Assembly: GCF_902491285.1 (NCBI RefSeq) | Contig: NZ_CABUHK010000003.1 | Coordinates: 62,001 to 126,000 of the forward strand | Direction of reading: 5' to 3' | Length of the DNA: 64,000 nucleotides | Source of the DNA: an uncultured Bacteroides sp. | Lineage (GTDB): Bacteria; Bacteroidota; Bacteroidia; Bacteroidales; Bacteroidaceae | Shown: in pieces, positions 27,323 through 36,264 of the stretch | How positions within the stretch are numbered: position 1 is the stretch's first letter | How the letters are laid out: every line of letters begins with the position of its first letter | Translations under genes and position numbers: made by a program | Notes under the pieces: model-generated | Told to the model about the DNA's origin: nothing | What the model saw: the letters and a program-made list of their open reading frames with translations, nothing else | Databases searched by the model: none

Positions 27323-27928
27323 ATGACATTTAGTAACCTTTGCAACGAGATTTTTTGGAAATCGACTAATGATTACCATGTAACGGATAGTGTGGATGCT
27401 CAGATGAACAATCCTTACGAGTTGAAGTCGATAGAGTATTATTTATACCTGAAGAATTGGATCGATGCCGTTCAATGGCATTTCGAAGATATTATCCGTG
27501 ACCCTCAGATTGATCCTGTGGAAGCACTGGCTTTGAAGAGAAGAATTGATAAGTCCAATCAGGATCGTACAGACTTGGTTGAACTGATAGACAGCTATTT
27601 TTTGGATAAATATAAAACCGTCAAACCACTTTCTGATGCAACTATCAATACGGAGAGTCCTGCATGGGCAATCGACCGCCTTTCTATTCTTGCGTTGAAA
27701 ATTTACCACATGCAGCAGGAAGTGGAACGTATGGATACTACCGAGGAACACCGTACGCAGTGTCAGGCCAAACTGAATATCCTGTTGGAGCAGCAGAAAG
27801 ACCTGTCTTCCGCTATCGAGCAATTGCTGACCGACATCGAATCCGGAAGAAAGTACATGAAAGTATATAAACAGATGAAAATGTATAACGACCCGGCTTT
27901 GAATCCGGTGCTTTATGCAAAAAAATAA
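27323..27928 (+). CDS. DUF4254 family protein, LOS-locus leader gene
   Basis: A 201-residue soluble, helix-rich protein with no signal peptide, matching from memory the DUF4254 family of Bacteroidetes. The second half (MQQEVERMDTTEE to SSAIEQLLTDIESG) is strongly coiled-coil-like. It ends 3 bases before the GT9 gene, a pairing that recurs in Bacteroides at the start of the LOS locus. The function is unknown; a role in regulating or scaffolding glycan assembly is only inference from context. Confidence 0.75.
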   Translation: MTFSNLCNEIFWKSTNDYHVTDSVDAQMNNPYELKSIEYYLYLKNWIDAVQWHFEDIIRDPQIDPVEALALKRRIDKSNQDRTDLVELIDSYFLDKYKTVKPLSDATINTESPAWAIDRLSILALKIYHMQQEVERMDTTEEHRTQCQAKLNILLEQQKDLSSAIEQLLTDIESGRKYMKVYKQMKMYNDPALNPVLYAKK

Positions 27929-27931
27929 CAA

Positions 27932-28963
27932 ATGGCGCGTATTCTCATTATCCGATTTTCAGCCCTTGGCGATGTAGCTATGACGATACCTGTGATACAT
28001 TCGCTTGCTGTGCAATATCCGCAGCATGAAATCACAGTGTTGAGCCGTGCTGTGTGGCAGCCGCTTTTTCAAGGTTTGCCTGAGAATGTGAATTTTATCG
28101 GAGCTGATTTGACAGGCAAGCATAAAGGGTTGTGGGGATTGAATGGCCTTTATTCGGAACTGAAAAAGATACGTTTCGATTACGTAGCTGACTTTCATCA
28201 TGTGCTCCGGTCAAAATATTTGTGTCTGCGGTTCCGCCTTGCCAATATACCGGTAGCTTCCATTTGCAAAGGGAGAGCCGGTAAAAAGAAACTGGTTCGC
28301 CGTCGTCATAAAGTGATGGAGAATCAGAAAAGTTCTTTCCGTCGCTATGCTGATGTACTGGAAAAACTCGGTCTCTCGGTTTTGTTGAACTTCTCTTCTA
28401 TTTATGGAGAGGGGAAAGGAAATTTTGCGGAAATAGAACCTGTTACCGGCCCGAAAGAAAATCAGAAATGGATTGGTATCGCTCCTTTTGCTAAACATAT
28501 CGGTAAAATTTATCCGTTGGAATTGCAAGAACGGGTCGTTGCCCATTTTGCCGCTAATCCAGGGGTGAAGGTGTTTTTGTTTGGCGGTGGAAAAAAAGAG
28601 CAGGAAGTCTTTGATTCTTGGATTGCCAAATATCCTACTGTCGTTTCCATGATAGGTAAGCTGAATATGCGTACGGAATTGAATCTGATGAGTCATTTGG
28701 ATGTGATGCTTTCGATGGATTCTGCCAATATGCATTTGGCATCTTTGGTTAATATTCCTGTGGTTTCCGTTTGGGGGGCAACTCATCCTTATGCTGGATT
28801 TATGGGTTGGAAGCAATTGCCGGTCAATACTGTGCAACTCGATTTGTTATGTCGTCCCTGTTCGGTGTATGGACAGAAACCTTGCTGGCGAGGAGATTAT
28901 GCTTGCTTGAGGGAGATAAAGCCTGAACAGGTGATTGCGAAGATTGAAGGGATAATTGGTTGA
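27932..28963 (+). CDS. Glycosyltransferase family 9 (heptosyltransferase-like)
   Basis: A 343-residue GT9 enzyme of the LPS inner-core type. It has two Rossmann-like halves: ILIIRFSALGDVAMTIP at the start, and the donor-binding MSMDSANMHLAS followed by VSVWGATHP in the second half. Such enzymes add heptose or related sugars to Kdo-lipid A at the inner membrane. Bacteroides LOS cores may not contain heptose, so the donor is uncertain. It is 3 bases after DUF4254 and 18 before the next GT, in one run. Confidence 0.88.
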   Translation: MARILIIRFSALGDVAMTIPVIHSLAVQYPQHEITVLSRAVWQPLFQGLPENVNFIGADLTGKHKGLWGLNGLYSELKKIRFDYVADFHHVLRSKYLCLRFRLANIPVASICKGRAGKKKLVRRRHKVMENQKSSFRRYADVLEKLGLSVLLNFSSIYGEGKGNFAEIEPVTGPKENQKWIGIAPFAKHIGKIYPLELQERVVAHFAANPGVKVFLFGGGKKEQEVFDSWIAKYPTVVSMIGKLNMRTELNLMSHLDVMLSMDSANMHLASLVNIPVVSVWGATHPYAGFMGWKQLPVNTVQLDLLCRPCSVYGQKPCWRGDYACLREIKPEQVIAKIEGIIG

Positions 28964-28981
28964 TAATAAAAAAGAATTAAA

Positions 28982-29893
28982 ATGCAGAAGGATTTGTTAG
29001 AAGATGAATGTAAATTTTCGATTCTCATTCCCACATGGAATAATTTAGATTATCTCAAATTATGTATTGAGAGTATAAATAAAAATTCGGTATATAAACA
29101 TCAGATTCTAATTCATGTAAATGAAGGTAGGGATGGTACGCTTGCGTGGATACGGCAGAATGAATATGAACATACTTATAGTGAGAATAATATCGGGGTT
29201 TGTTGGGCATTAAATGGACTACGTCCTTTGGTAAAGACCAATTATATTTTGTATATGAATGATGATATGTATGTATGTCCGGGCTGGGATGCTGCTTTGT
29301 GGAACGAAATTCAGGTCTTGCCGGATAATAAATTTTTCTTTTCATCTACTTTAATTCAGCCTCGTCCTTTTTTTTGTAAAAGTGTGATAGCGCCTGCTAA
29401 TTTTGGAGAAAGTGTGGAGACATTTAATGAAGAAGAGCTATTGAGTAAGTTTCAGTTACTGCCTCATTTAGACTGGCTGGGAGCTACTTGGCCGCCTAAT
29501 GTTGTGCATCGGGATATTTGGGATTTGGTCGGTGGGTATAGTGTTGAGTTTTCACCGGGAATGTATAGTGATCCGGATTTCTCTGCGAAACTTTGGATGG
29601 CGGGTGTGCGTTTGTTTAAGGGAGTATCTGCAAGTCGGGTGTATCATTTTGAAGCCCGTTCAACAGGTCGGGTTAGAAAGAATGATGGTAGCATGCAGTT
29701 CTTGTTAAAATGGGGAATTACTTCGGCTTCTTTTATGCGGAATATTCTTAAGCGAGGTGAACGTTTTGATGAAAATGCCATAGAAAAGATAGATAGTCTG
29801 ACTTTAAATAAAGATATAGTTCGTAGCCGGTTAAAAAGAGTCTTATGCTTATTTAAGAAAAGTCCGCATTCAAAAAAAATATGGGAAAAATAA
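28982..29893 (+). CDS. Glycosyltransferase family 2
   Basis: A 303-residue GT-A fold transferase. It starts with SILIPTWNNLDYLKLCIESI, has the DxD-like NDDMYV around residue 97, and a later region (SDPDFSAKLW) that fits the acceptor/catalytic base region. No membrane segments, so it works at the cytoplasmic face. The sugar donor is unknown. Third gene of the LOS run; codon use becomes more AT-rich from here on. Confidence 0.85.
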   Translation: MQKDLLEDECKFSILIPTWNNLDYLKLCIESINKNSVYKHQILIHVNEGRDGTLAWIRQNEYEHTYSENNIGVCWALNGLRPLVKTNYILYMNDDMYVCPGWDAALWNEIQVLPDNKFFFSSTLIQPRPFFCKSVIAPANFGESVETFNEEELLSKFQLLPHLDWLGATWPPNVVHRDIWDLVGGYSVEFSPGMYSDPDFSAKLWMAGVRLFKGVSASRVYHFEARSTGRVRKNDGSMQFLLKWGITSASFMRNILKRGERFDENAIEKIDSLTLNKDIVRSRLKRVLCLFKKSPHSKKIWEK

Positions 29894-29905
29894 ATTAGGA
29901 TAATT

Positions 29906-30877
29906 ATGCATTTAGGAGTAATTTTGCCTCATACGAAACTTTATGGTGGAGTGAAGCGCTTTTTGGAATTAGGGAATATTTTTATAGAGTTGGGCCATAC
30001 TTTCACTGTTTATACAGTAGAAGGAAAATCTCCGTCTTGGTATGATTTTAAAGGAGAAACAAAGAACTTTGCAGCTCTGCAGAAAGATGATATTGATGCA
30101 TTGTTTACAACGGAGGTAAAATTTCTGGAACAGTTGACTACTGCTAATACCAAAAGGAAGATTTTTTATCACGTCAGGATGACGGAAAAACTTCGGAATG
30201 CTTTAAAATATTCAGATATTGAGGTTTTTGCGTGCTCTACTAATATCTACTTATATGATAAGAAGAAATATGGTATTGAAGCCTTCAAGGCGTTGGGTGG
30301 GGTAAATGTTTCAAATTATCAGGAAAAAACAGACTATTCTGTTGAGGGGCGTCCTTTTTGTGTTATGGCTTATGGACGCTTGGCGGAGAGGGTTAAAGGT
30401 ACAAAGTATGTTGTTAAAGCATGCGAGAAGTTATATAAAAAAGGATATGATATAAAATTACTTTTGTTTGATACGGCTATAAGTGAGAAAGCTCAGAAAC
30501 TGATAGATAACTTTTCTACTTCTGTTCCTTTTGAATTTGTTCAGAATCATCCTTTTGATAAAAATTCGGAACTGTTTAATCGGGCAGACGTTTTTGTGGC
30601 TGCGGAGGGGCATGCCGGATGGTCAAATACTGTGGCAGAGGCAATGGCGTGCGCTCTTCCTGTTATTGCGACAACAGCAGGCACACGTGATTTGCTGATA
30701 GACGGCGTTACCGGTCTTCATACATGGAGATATGCTTTTATGATACGCCGTCGGTTAAAAACTTTAATAGAGAATGAAAGGTTGAGAGAGCAATTGGGGA
30801 AAGCTGCACGTAAAAATGTAGAGAACTTTGATTGGTATGTATTGGCCCGAAGTATAGAAAAGTACCTTATGAAGTAA
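29906..30877 (+). CDS. Glycosyltransferase family 4 (GT-B)
   Basis: A 323-residue GT-B transferase. The N-terminal HTKLYGGVKRFLELGN and the C-terminal Rossmann domain (MAYGRLAERVKGTKYV, then AAEGHAGWSNTVAEAMACALPVI with the GT4 Glu pair) are clear. The donor sugar cannot be assigned. Its 3' end overlaps the convergent LPS kinase gene by 11 bases. Confidence 0.85.
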   Translation: MHLGVILPHTKLYGGVKRFLELGNIFIELGHTFTVYTVEGKSPSWYDFKGETKNFAALQKDDIDALFTTEVKFLEQLTTANTKRKIFYHVRMTEKLRNALKYSDIEVFACSTNIYLYDKKKYGIEAFKALGGVNVSNYQEKTDYSVEGRPFCVMAYGRLAERVKGTKYVVKACEKLYKKGYDIKLLLFDTAISEKAQKLIDNFSTSVPFEFVQNHPFDKNSELFNRADVFVAAEGHAGWSNTVAEAMACALPVIATTAGTRDLLIDGVTGLHTWRYAFMIRRRLKTLIENERLREQLGKAARKNVENFDWYVLARSIEKYLMK

Positions 30878-31637
30878 AGAGGCGCTTGATTTTTCTTCGA
30901 GTGTTCCGAATGAAGCTTTTTCTTTCGGTTATTTTATTGTGTCTGTCTGTTAACTGAATTAGTTTCTTTGTTGTTGTTTCTGTATTGCAGTGAGTTAAAA
31001 GGGCATATTCTCTTCCCATTATGGTGAGCATATTGTGGGAGGCCTCTAATTTGGAAAGATTTCTCAATCCTTCCTTTGTGGTTACATTAGTAAATTTAGT
31101 ACGGTTTAAATCTACCAAATAAAAGCTAAAGGTCCCATTTGTATTCTTCTTTATCAAAGTGTTTCCTGCCGAATGATCAATGAAATAAACCCCTTTCTGG
31201 TGAAAGGCATAGGTAAATCTGACGAACTCTTGAAGAGCGGTTTCCTGTTCCTGCCGAGGTAAATTACTTATACCTCTGAATGTAAAGTCGTAATCCAGTT
31301 GGCGGCAGATATAGTAACTTTTTGTTAGTCCAAGTTTGTCTTTATATAATATAAAGGCTATTGGTTCAGGAGTATTAATGCCTAACTTGTTGAAGCGGGT
31401 TGCATAAATGAAAGAACGTTCGGCTTTCGATTTCCGAAAATAAGCATAAGCTATTTTATTGATGAAGTGTGGTAGTTTAAATGCTTTGACGCACATGGGT
31501 ACTTCTCCGCATTTAATTACTTTTAGTGTATTTCTTCCTGAATATATAACTTCTCCTTCTTTCTCGAAACGTTCGGGTAGAGATAGAATACATTCTTTTA
31601 AATGTGCATATTGGGGATTAATCTGATAGTCAATCAT
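30867..31637 (-). CDS. Lipopolysaccharide kinase (Kdo/WaaP-type)
   Basis: A 256-residue protein-kinase-fold enzyme likely to phosphorylate Kdo or another inner-core sugar. The N-lobe has the VKAF lysine, the catalytic loop reads IDHSAGNTLI (Asp and Asn), and the DFG-like metal motif is VDLNRTKF. A basic C-terminal tail (RKSFIRNTRRKIKRL) suits membrane-surface binding. Bacteroides lipid A carries a phosphorylated Kdo, so this kinase is a good candidate for that step. It ends a leftward three-gene run with the nucleotide-sugar dehydrogenase and epimerase. Confidence 0.85.
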   Translation of the reverse strand: MIDYQINPQYAHLKECILSLPERFEKEGEVIYSGRNTLKVIKCGEVPMCVKAFKLPHFINKIAYAYFRKSKAERSFIYATRFNKLGINTPEPIAFILYKDKLGLTKSYYICRQLDYDFTFRGISNLPRQEQETALQEFVRFTYAFHQKGVYFIDHSAGNTLIKKNTNGTFSFYLVDLNRTKFTNVTTKEGLRNLSKLEASHNMLTIMGREYALLTHCNTETTTKKLIQLTDRHNKITERKSFIRNTRRKIKRLFTS

Positions 31638-31646
31638 AAAAAAAGA

Positions 31647-32936
31647 TTATAAACGTCCGTCAACCATATTGCTTTTAAGTAGGCCTTTTACATCATAAAT
31701 AATCCCATCCTGTTTTATCATATTTTTGATGTCAAGTTTCAGAAATTCATTGTGAGCTACTGCAAGGACTATTGCATCAAACTTATCTTTGGGAAGCTCA
31801 TTGGCTATTTCTAAGTTATATTCTCTTTTTACTTCTTCAGGTTTAGCCCAATAGTCATAGATTGTGATATTGGTATTGTAGTCTTTTAATGCTTTTATAA
31901 TATCAAAGACTTTTGTATTGCGTACATCTGGGCAGTTCTCTTTAAATGTAAACCCTAAAACTAATATGTGTGAGCCTTTCACATAGTTTCCTTTCTTGAT
32001 TAAGCATTTTACGACCTGGTTGGCAATATATTCACCCATACTGTCATTTATTCTTCTTCCGGCGAGTATGACCTCGGGATGATAGCCGTAGTCTTGGGCC
32101 TTTTGGGCTAAATAATAAGGGTCTACTCCAATGCAATGCCCACCGACTAACCCGGGTTTAAAGGGTAGAAAGTTCCATTTTGTGGCAGCGGCATCCAGTA
32201 CCTCTTGTGTGTCTATTCCCATCAAGTTAAAGATCTTGGATAGTTCGTTGACGAATGCTATATTGATGTCTCTTTGAGAATTCTCGATGACTTTGGCGGC
32301 TTCTGCAACCTTTATACAGGAAGCTAGATGTGTACCTGCCGTAATTACAGAACTATAAAGATGGTCTATTTTTTTCCCGATTTCAGGTGTTGAACCGGAA
32401 GTCACTTTTTTGATTTTCTCGACAGTGTGCTGCTTGTCTCCTGGGTTAATGCGCTCAGGAGAATAACCGGCAAAGAAATCGATATTGAATTTCAGACCGG
32501 ATATTCTTTCGATAACAGGAATACATTCTTCTTCGGTAACTCCTGGATATACTGTTGATTCATAAATGACAGTGTCTCCTTTGTTGATAACTTTGGCTAC
32601 AGTTTCACTGGCTTTGTATAGCGGGGTTAAATCCGGATTGTGATGTTTGTCGACCGGGGTTGGTACGCATATTATATAATAATTACAACTTCTCAGGTCT
32701 TCCAGGCTGTAAGAGCAATATAAACCGGTTTCTTCTTTGTCGGGTGTATTTTTTCTTAAGACAGAACGTAATGTCTCATCATCCACTTCTAAAGTGGAGT
32801 CATGTCCGGTCATCAATTCTTCTACTCTGGTCTTTTTAGCATCAAAGCCTATTACTGGATATTTTGTAGCGAACAAGCGTGCTAATGGTAAACCTACATA
32901 CCCTAATCCGATAATACCTATTTTTATATTTCCCAT
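31647..32936 (-). CDS. UDP-N-acetylhexosamine 6-dehydrogenase (TviB/WbpA-type)
   Basis: A 429-residue nucleotide-sugar dehydrogenase that oxidises C6 of a UDP-HexNAc to the uronic acid. NAD-binding IGLGYVGLPLA is at 9-19, and the catalytic Cys268 lies in LVGGHCIGVDPYY. The signature RINPGDKQH (162-170) is characteristic of the TviB/WbpA/WbpO group acting on N-acetylated sugars rather than UDP-glucose. Paired 7 bases downstream of a TviC-like epimerase gene, it would yield UDP-GlcNAcA/UDP-GalNAcA. Cytoplasmic. Confidence 0.9.
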   Translation of the reverse strand: MGNIKIGIIGLGYVGLPLARLFATKYPVIGFDAKKTRVEELMTGHDSTLEVDDETLRSVLRKNTPDKEETGLYCSYSLEDLRSCNYYIICVPTPVDKHHNPDLTPLYKASETVAKVINKGDTVIYESTVYPGVTEEECIPVIERISGLKFNIDFFAGYSPERINPGDKQHTVEKIKKVTSGSTPEIGKKIDHLYSSVITAGTHLASCIKVAEAAKVIENSQRDINIAFVNELSKIFNLMGIDTQEVLDAAATKWNFLPFKPGLVGGHCIGVDPYYLAQKAQDYGYHPEVILAGRRINDSMGEYIANQVVKCLIKKGNYVKGSHILVLGFTFKENCPDVRNTKVFDIIKALKDYNTNITIYDYWAKPEEVKREYNLEIANELPKDKFDAIVLAVAHNEFLKLDIKNMIKQDGIIYDVKGLLKSNMVDGRL

Positions 32937-32943
32937 ACTGCTT

Positions 32944-33921
32944 TTACTTAAGATTTGTCCAATACCAGTCGATTGCTTCTTTTAATCCCTCTTTCATGCT
33001 GAATTTGGGTGAATAGTTCAATAACATTTTAGCTTTATCAATGCAGGCAAGGGAATGTGGAATGTCCCCCAATCTGTTTGGCCCATGTTTTATCTCAACA
33101 GAAGCAATTTTCGGGTCATAAACACTTAGAAAATCTTTTAGATAGCCAGTCAGTTGATTAAGGGTTGTACGCTCTCCAAATGCAGTGTTATATACAGTGT
33201 TAAGAGCATTAGGGTTCTTGGTTGATAATGCTAATACATTCATTTGGATGACATTATCGATATAGGTAAAGTCTCTGGAGTATTCTCCGTTACCATTGAT
33301 GACGGGAGATTCATATTGTATAAGCTTCCTTACGAAAAGAGGAATAACAGCAGCGTATGCCCCATTGGGGTCCTGGCGTCGTCCAAACACATTGAAGTAG
33401 CGAAGTCCGATGCATTCTATTCCATAAGTTTTGGAAAAAATATCGGCATATAGCTCATTGACATATTTAGTTATAGCATAAGGAGATAAAGGTTTGCCTA
33501 TTACTTCTTCTACTTTAGGCAATGACTGTGAATCTCCATAAGTAGAAGAACTGGCGGCGTAAACAAAGCGCTTGACTTTTGCATCTCTGGCGGCAACCAA
33601 CATATTTAAAAATCCACCTATATTGACTTCGTTTGTGGTAATCGGATCTTTTATTGAACGGGGAACAGAGCCTAATGCAGCCTCATGCAATACATAATCT
33701 ACTCCTTCTGTCGCCTTTCTGCAGTCTTCAAGATTACGTATATCGCCTACTATCAATTTAAAATTAGGATTGTTGAACTGGTGCTGTATGTTCTCTGGTT
33801 TTCCTGTTATGAAGTTATCTAAACATACAACACGATGCCCCTGATTCAGGAGATGATCACACAGATTGGAACCAATGAATCCTGCTCCTCCTGTTACTAA
33901 AATGGTTGAATCTTTTTCCAT
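32944..33921 (-). CDS. UDP-N-acetylglucosamine/uronate 4-epimerase (TviC/WbpP-type)
   Basis: A 325-residue short-chain dehydrogenase/epimerase. The NAD motif is TGGAGFIGSN, the catalytic Ser/Thr region ASSSTYGDS, and YAITK supplies the Tyr-xxx-Lys pair. The LGSVPRSIKDP stretch is typical of TviC/WbpP, which interconvert GlcNAc(A) and GalNAc(A) forms. Together with the following dehydrogenase it predicts N-acetylgalactosaminuronic acid in the glycan. A TATCTTTG promoter box lies 26 bases upstream, so this run of three genes is transcribed leftward on its own. Confidence 0.9.
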   Translation of the reverse strand: MEKDSTILVTGGAGFIGSNLCDHLLNQGHRVVCLDNFITGKPENIQHQFNNPNFKLIVGDIRNLEDCRKATEGVDYVLHEAALGSVPRSIKDPITTNEVNIGGFLNMLVAARDAKVKRFVYAASSSTYGDSQSLPKVEEVIGKPLSPYAITKYVNELYADIFSKTYGIECIGLRYFNVFGRRQDPNGAYAAVIPLFVRKLIQYESPVINGNGEYSRDFTYIDNVIQMNVLALSTKNPNALNTVYNTAFGERTTLNQLTGYLKDFLSVYDPKIASVEIKHGPNRLGDIPHSLACIDKAKMLLNYSPKFSMKEGLKEAIDWYWTNLK

Positions 33922-33946
33922 TACTTTTGAATATTGTAAGTCTGGG

Positions 33947-33954
33947 CAAAGATA
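33947..33954 (-). promoter_or_regulatory. Candidate -7 box TATCTTTG for the epimerase-dehydrogenase-kinase run
   Basis: The minus strand reads TATCTTTGCCC, an exact TAnnTTTG match, 26 bases before the epimerase ATG. Confidence 0.6.
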
Positions 33955-33997
33955 ATACTTTTCTTGACTATTAATTGCTTCTTTTGAAAACTTTATA

Positions 33998-34005
33998 TAG
34001 CTTTG
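33998..34005 (+). promoter_or_regulatory. Candidate -7 box TAGCTTTG for the polysaccharide deacetylase
   Basis: TAGCTTTGTC matches TAnnTTTG and lies 22 bases before the ATG at 34027. It overlaps a possible upstream TTG start at 34003, which supports the ATG instead. Confidence 0.5.
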
Positions 34006-34026
34006 TCTCTTCTAAAAAAAGTATTT

Positions 34027-35019
34027 ATGCGGCATGCCTTTTTAAAAAACTTAATGATTGGCTCTGGAGTGCTTGGATTATGGCGGACATTTAACAAGAC
34101 TCCAAGAGTATTGTTTTATCATGGAGTTGATACAATTATAGATTCATCGGTTCAAACATTACATCTGCTGCCGGATGTTTTTGAGGCGGAAATGCAATAT
34201 TTGCGAAAGCATTATGATGTAATTTCGATGGATGAATATTATGAAAGGTTTGTATCTGCGGGATTTAACGGTCAAGAGGTAGTTATTACTTTTGATGATG
34301 GGTATCGAAATAACCTGACTGTTGCTGCTCCGATTCTTTCTTCTTTGTCTTTGCCTTTTACTGTATTTGTGTCGGTGGAGCATTTGGAAAAGAGAAAGCG
34401 TTTTCCGACTTTCATAAACAGAGTTGTATTATTAGGTGCTCAGTTAACTCACATTCAGGTTGATTGTCTTGATATCGACTGTGATTTGCCAACCGATACT
34501 GAACGGATGGCAATTATGAAAAGGATAAATAGGGCTTTAAAACATTCGGATGTGGCAAAGGTTAATTTGATTTGCTCGCAGTTGGAAGCTAATCTTTCAA
34601 GCAATGTTTTGGATGAACTTTATGAAAAATATTCTTCTGACGCTCCGATGAATTGGGATGAACTTGTGAAACTTAAACGGGATTATGACTGTATCATAGG
34701 TTCTCATTGCTTGGATCATTTTATATGTAATTCGTTCCAACAGGAAAGGGAGACTCGTCGGCAAATTTTTGAGAGCAGGCATATTCTCCAGCAAAGAATA
34801 GGAAGTGAATGCGCTTATCTGGCTTTTCCGAATGGGAATTTGAAGCAAGGTGACATCAGTGAGTCTGCCCGTGTAGCAGTAAAGGAAGCCGGGTACAAAC
34901 TTGCTTTTACTACAATGAACGAGCGTTTGCAGAGAAATAGCGACCCTTTCCTTTTACCTCGTTGTGCTGCGCGTTTTGATTTGCCGGATTTTAAAGTGAA
35001 GCTAGCCCTTAAGCCTTAG
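34027..35019 (+). CDS. Polysaccharide deacetylase (NodB-type, CE4)
   Basis: A 330-residue carbohydrate esterase family 4 protein expected to remove N- or O-acetyl groups from a glycan or lipid-linked sugar. NodB motif 1 is VITFDDGYRNN (catalytic Asp and metal Asp), and motif 2 is GSHCLDH (the two metal histidines). LLFYHGV-like text near the N-terminus (VLFYHGVD) is the usual entry strand. There is no clear signal peptide, so cytoplasmic or membrane-surface action on a precursor is likely. Its 3' end overlaps the convergent GT4 gene by 11 bases. Confidence 0.85.
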   Translation: MRHAFLKNLMIGSGVLGLWRTFNKTPRVLFYHGVDTIIDSSVQTLHLLPDVFEAEMQYLRKHYDVISMDEYYERFVSAGFNGQEVVITFDDGYRNNLTVAAPILSSLSLPFTVFVSVEHLEKRKRFPTFINRVVLLGAQLTHIQVDCLDIDCDLPTDTERMAIMKRINRALKHSDVAKVNLICSQLEANLSSNVLDELYEKYSSDAPMNWDELVKLKRDYDCIIGSHCLDHFICNSFQQERETRRQIFESRHILQQRIGSECAYLAFPNGNLKQGDISESARVAVKEAGYKLAFTTMNERLQRNSDPFLLPRCAARFDLPDFKVKLALKP

Positions 35020-36151
35020 TGGCAGATAATGCTTTCTGATATACTTGCATAATATCTTGGGCTATTGTTTCATCGGAAAAGCGTTTGATATATTCTTTCC
35101 CTTTTGTTGTCATCTTGCTGGCCAGGTCGGGTGAGGTGAGTATTTTGTTGATATTTATAGCAAGTTCTTTTTCGTTATTCGGGTTGATGTAAATAGAATC
35201 CGGACCACCAGCCTCTTCTAGGCATGAGCCAGTAGCGGCAATAACAGGGATGTTGGAGTGTATGGCTTCTATGATTGGAATGCCAAAACCTTCAAAAAAG
35301 GAAGGGTATACAAATAGCTTTGCCAATTGATAGAAAACCGGGAGTTCCTGAAAAGGGATATTGTGTAATATATGCACTCTGTGGTTAAGCTGGTGTTTAT
35401 TAATATACTCTTCAACCTCATTAGTGTATGTCGTTTTTTTTCCAATGGCGACTAACGATATGTCCTCGGGGATATATTGCAGTGCTTTCACAATTAAAAG
35501 TAGATTTTTACGGCTTTCTATACTGCCTACGTTTAAGATGTACTTGTTTGGAAGCTGATATTTTTGCTGAATTTCTTTTTTCTGTGTACTACTTGCTGGT
35601 TGTTCAAAAATAGGATGGCAACTTTGGTAGACAACATCGATTTTATGTGCGTCTATTCCAAAAAAAGCAATGATGTCGCGTTTGGTCATTTCACTGATAG
35701 CAATGATGCGGTCGCTGTTTTGACATGCTTTTTTAAATTTGTAAGTATATATGTGTCTGTCAATCCATTTGTAAAATTGTGGGTAGCGTATGAATATTAA
35801 GTCATGTATGGTTACTATGCTTTTGGTTTTACTTTTTTTTATAGATAATGGCAGTTCATTGCTGAGTCCATGAAAGAGTGACAGTTGTTCTTCCTTTATC
35901 TGTTTGTTTATTCCCCAAATTCTCCATAATGAACGGATTTTTTTCCAAAAATAGGATGTAGGATAAGTTACCTGTATGTTTTCTCTTGAAAGGATACGGT
36001 CTAGGACTTTGTTCTCTTTTGGCTTTGGGGCGTAGATGATGTATTGATTTTCTTTGTGAAACCGGCTCAATATATCTATGATGAAGCGACTATAGTTTCC
36101 TAGCCCTGTTTTATTTTGTACTGCTCGTTTACCGTCAAAACCTATTCTCAT
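35009..36151 (-). CDS. Glycosyltransferase family 4 (GT-B)
   Basis: A 380-residue retaining GT4 enzyme similar to mannosyltransferases of capsule and LPS loci. It opens with MRIGFDGKRAVQNKTGLGNYSR, typical of the group; the C-terminal Rossmann part has ILNVGSIESRKNLL and FVYPSFFEGFGIPIIEAI with the conserved EGFGxPxxE. A TACATTTG promoter box lies upstream. It is transcribed leftward as a single gene, facing the deacetylase. The donor is probably a hexose nucleotide; not certain. Confidence 0.88.
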   Translation of the reverse strand: MRIGFDGKRAVQNKTGLGNYSRFIIDILSRFHKENQYIIYAPKPKENKVLDRILSRENIQVTYPTSYFWKKIRSLWRIWGINKQIKEEQLSLFHGLSNELPLSIKKSKTKSIVTIHDLIFIRYPQFYKWIDRHIYTYKFKKACQNSDRIIAISEMTKRDIIAFFGIDAHKIDVVYQSCHPIFEQPASSTQKKEIQQKYQLPNKYILNVGSIESRKNLLLIVKALQYIPEDISLVAIGKKTTYTNEVEEYINKHQLNHRVHILHNIPFQELPVFYQLAKLFVYPSFFEGFGIPIIEAIHSNIPVIAATGSCLEEAGGPDSIYINPNNEKELAININKILTSPDLASKMTTKGKEYIKRFSDETIAQDIMQVYQKALSATKA

Positions 36152-36178
36152 ATGTTGAAACCTTTTTTAATGATATGG

Positions 36179-36186
36179 CAAATGTA
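36179..36186 (-). promoter_or_regulatory. Candidate -7 box TACATTTG for the GT4 gene
   Basis: The minus strand reads TACATTTGCC, an exact TAnnTTTG match, 28 bases before the GT4 ATG. Confidence 0.5.
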
Positions 36187-36229
36187 ATAAAAATAATAAG
36201 ATACCTTCTGTTTCTAAGGGGATTTTGCA

Positions 36230-36237
36230 TATCTTTG
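36230..36237 (+). promoter_or_regulatory. Candidate -7 box TATCTTTG for glf
   Basis: TATCTTTGTC matches the consensus exactly and is 28 bases before the ATG at 36265. It lies downstream of the alternative start at 36175 and so rules that start out if the promoter is used. Confidence 0.55.
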
Positions 36238-36264
36238 TCAAATTATTATAAGTTGAGGCTATTT

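Noticed and set aside
36175..36264. Upstream start for glf
   Set aside because: The extra residues precede a consensus promoter box and are not part of the mutase family; MRRKYDYLIVGAG is the natural start.
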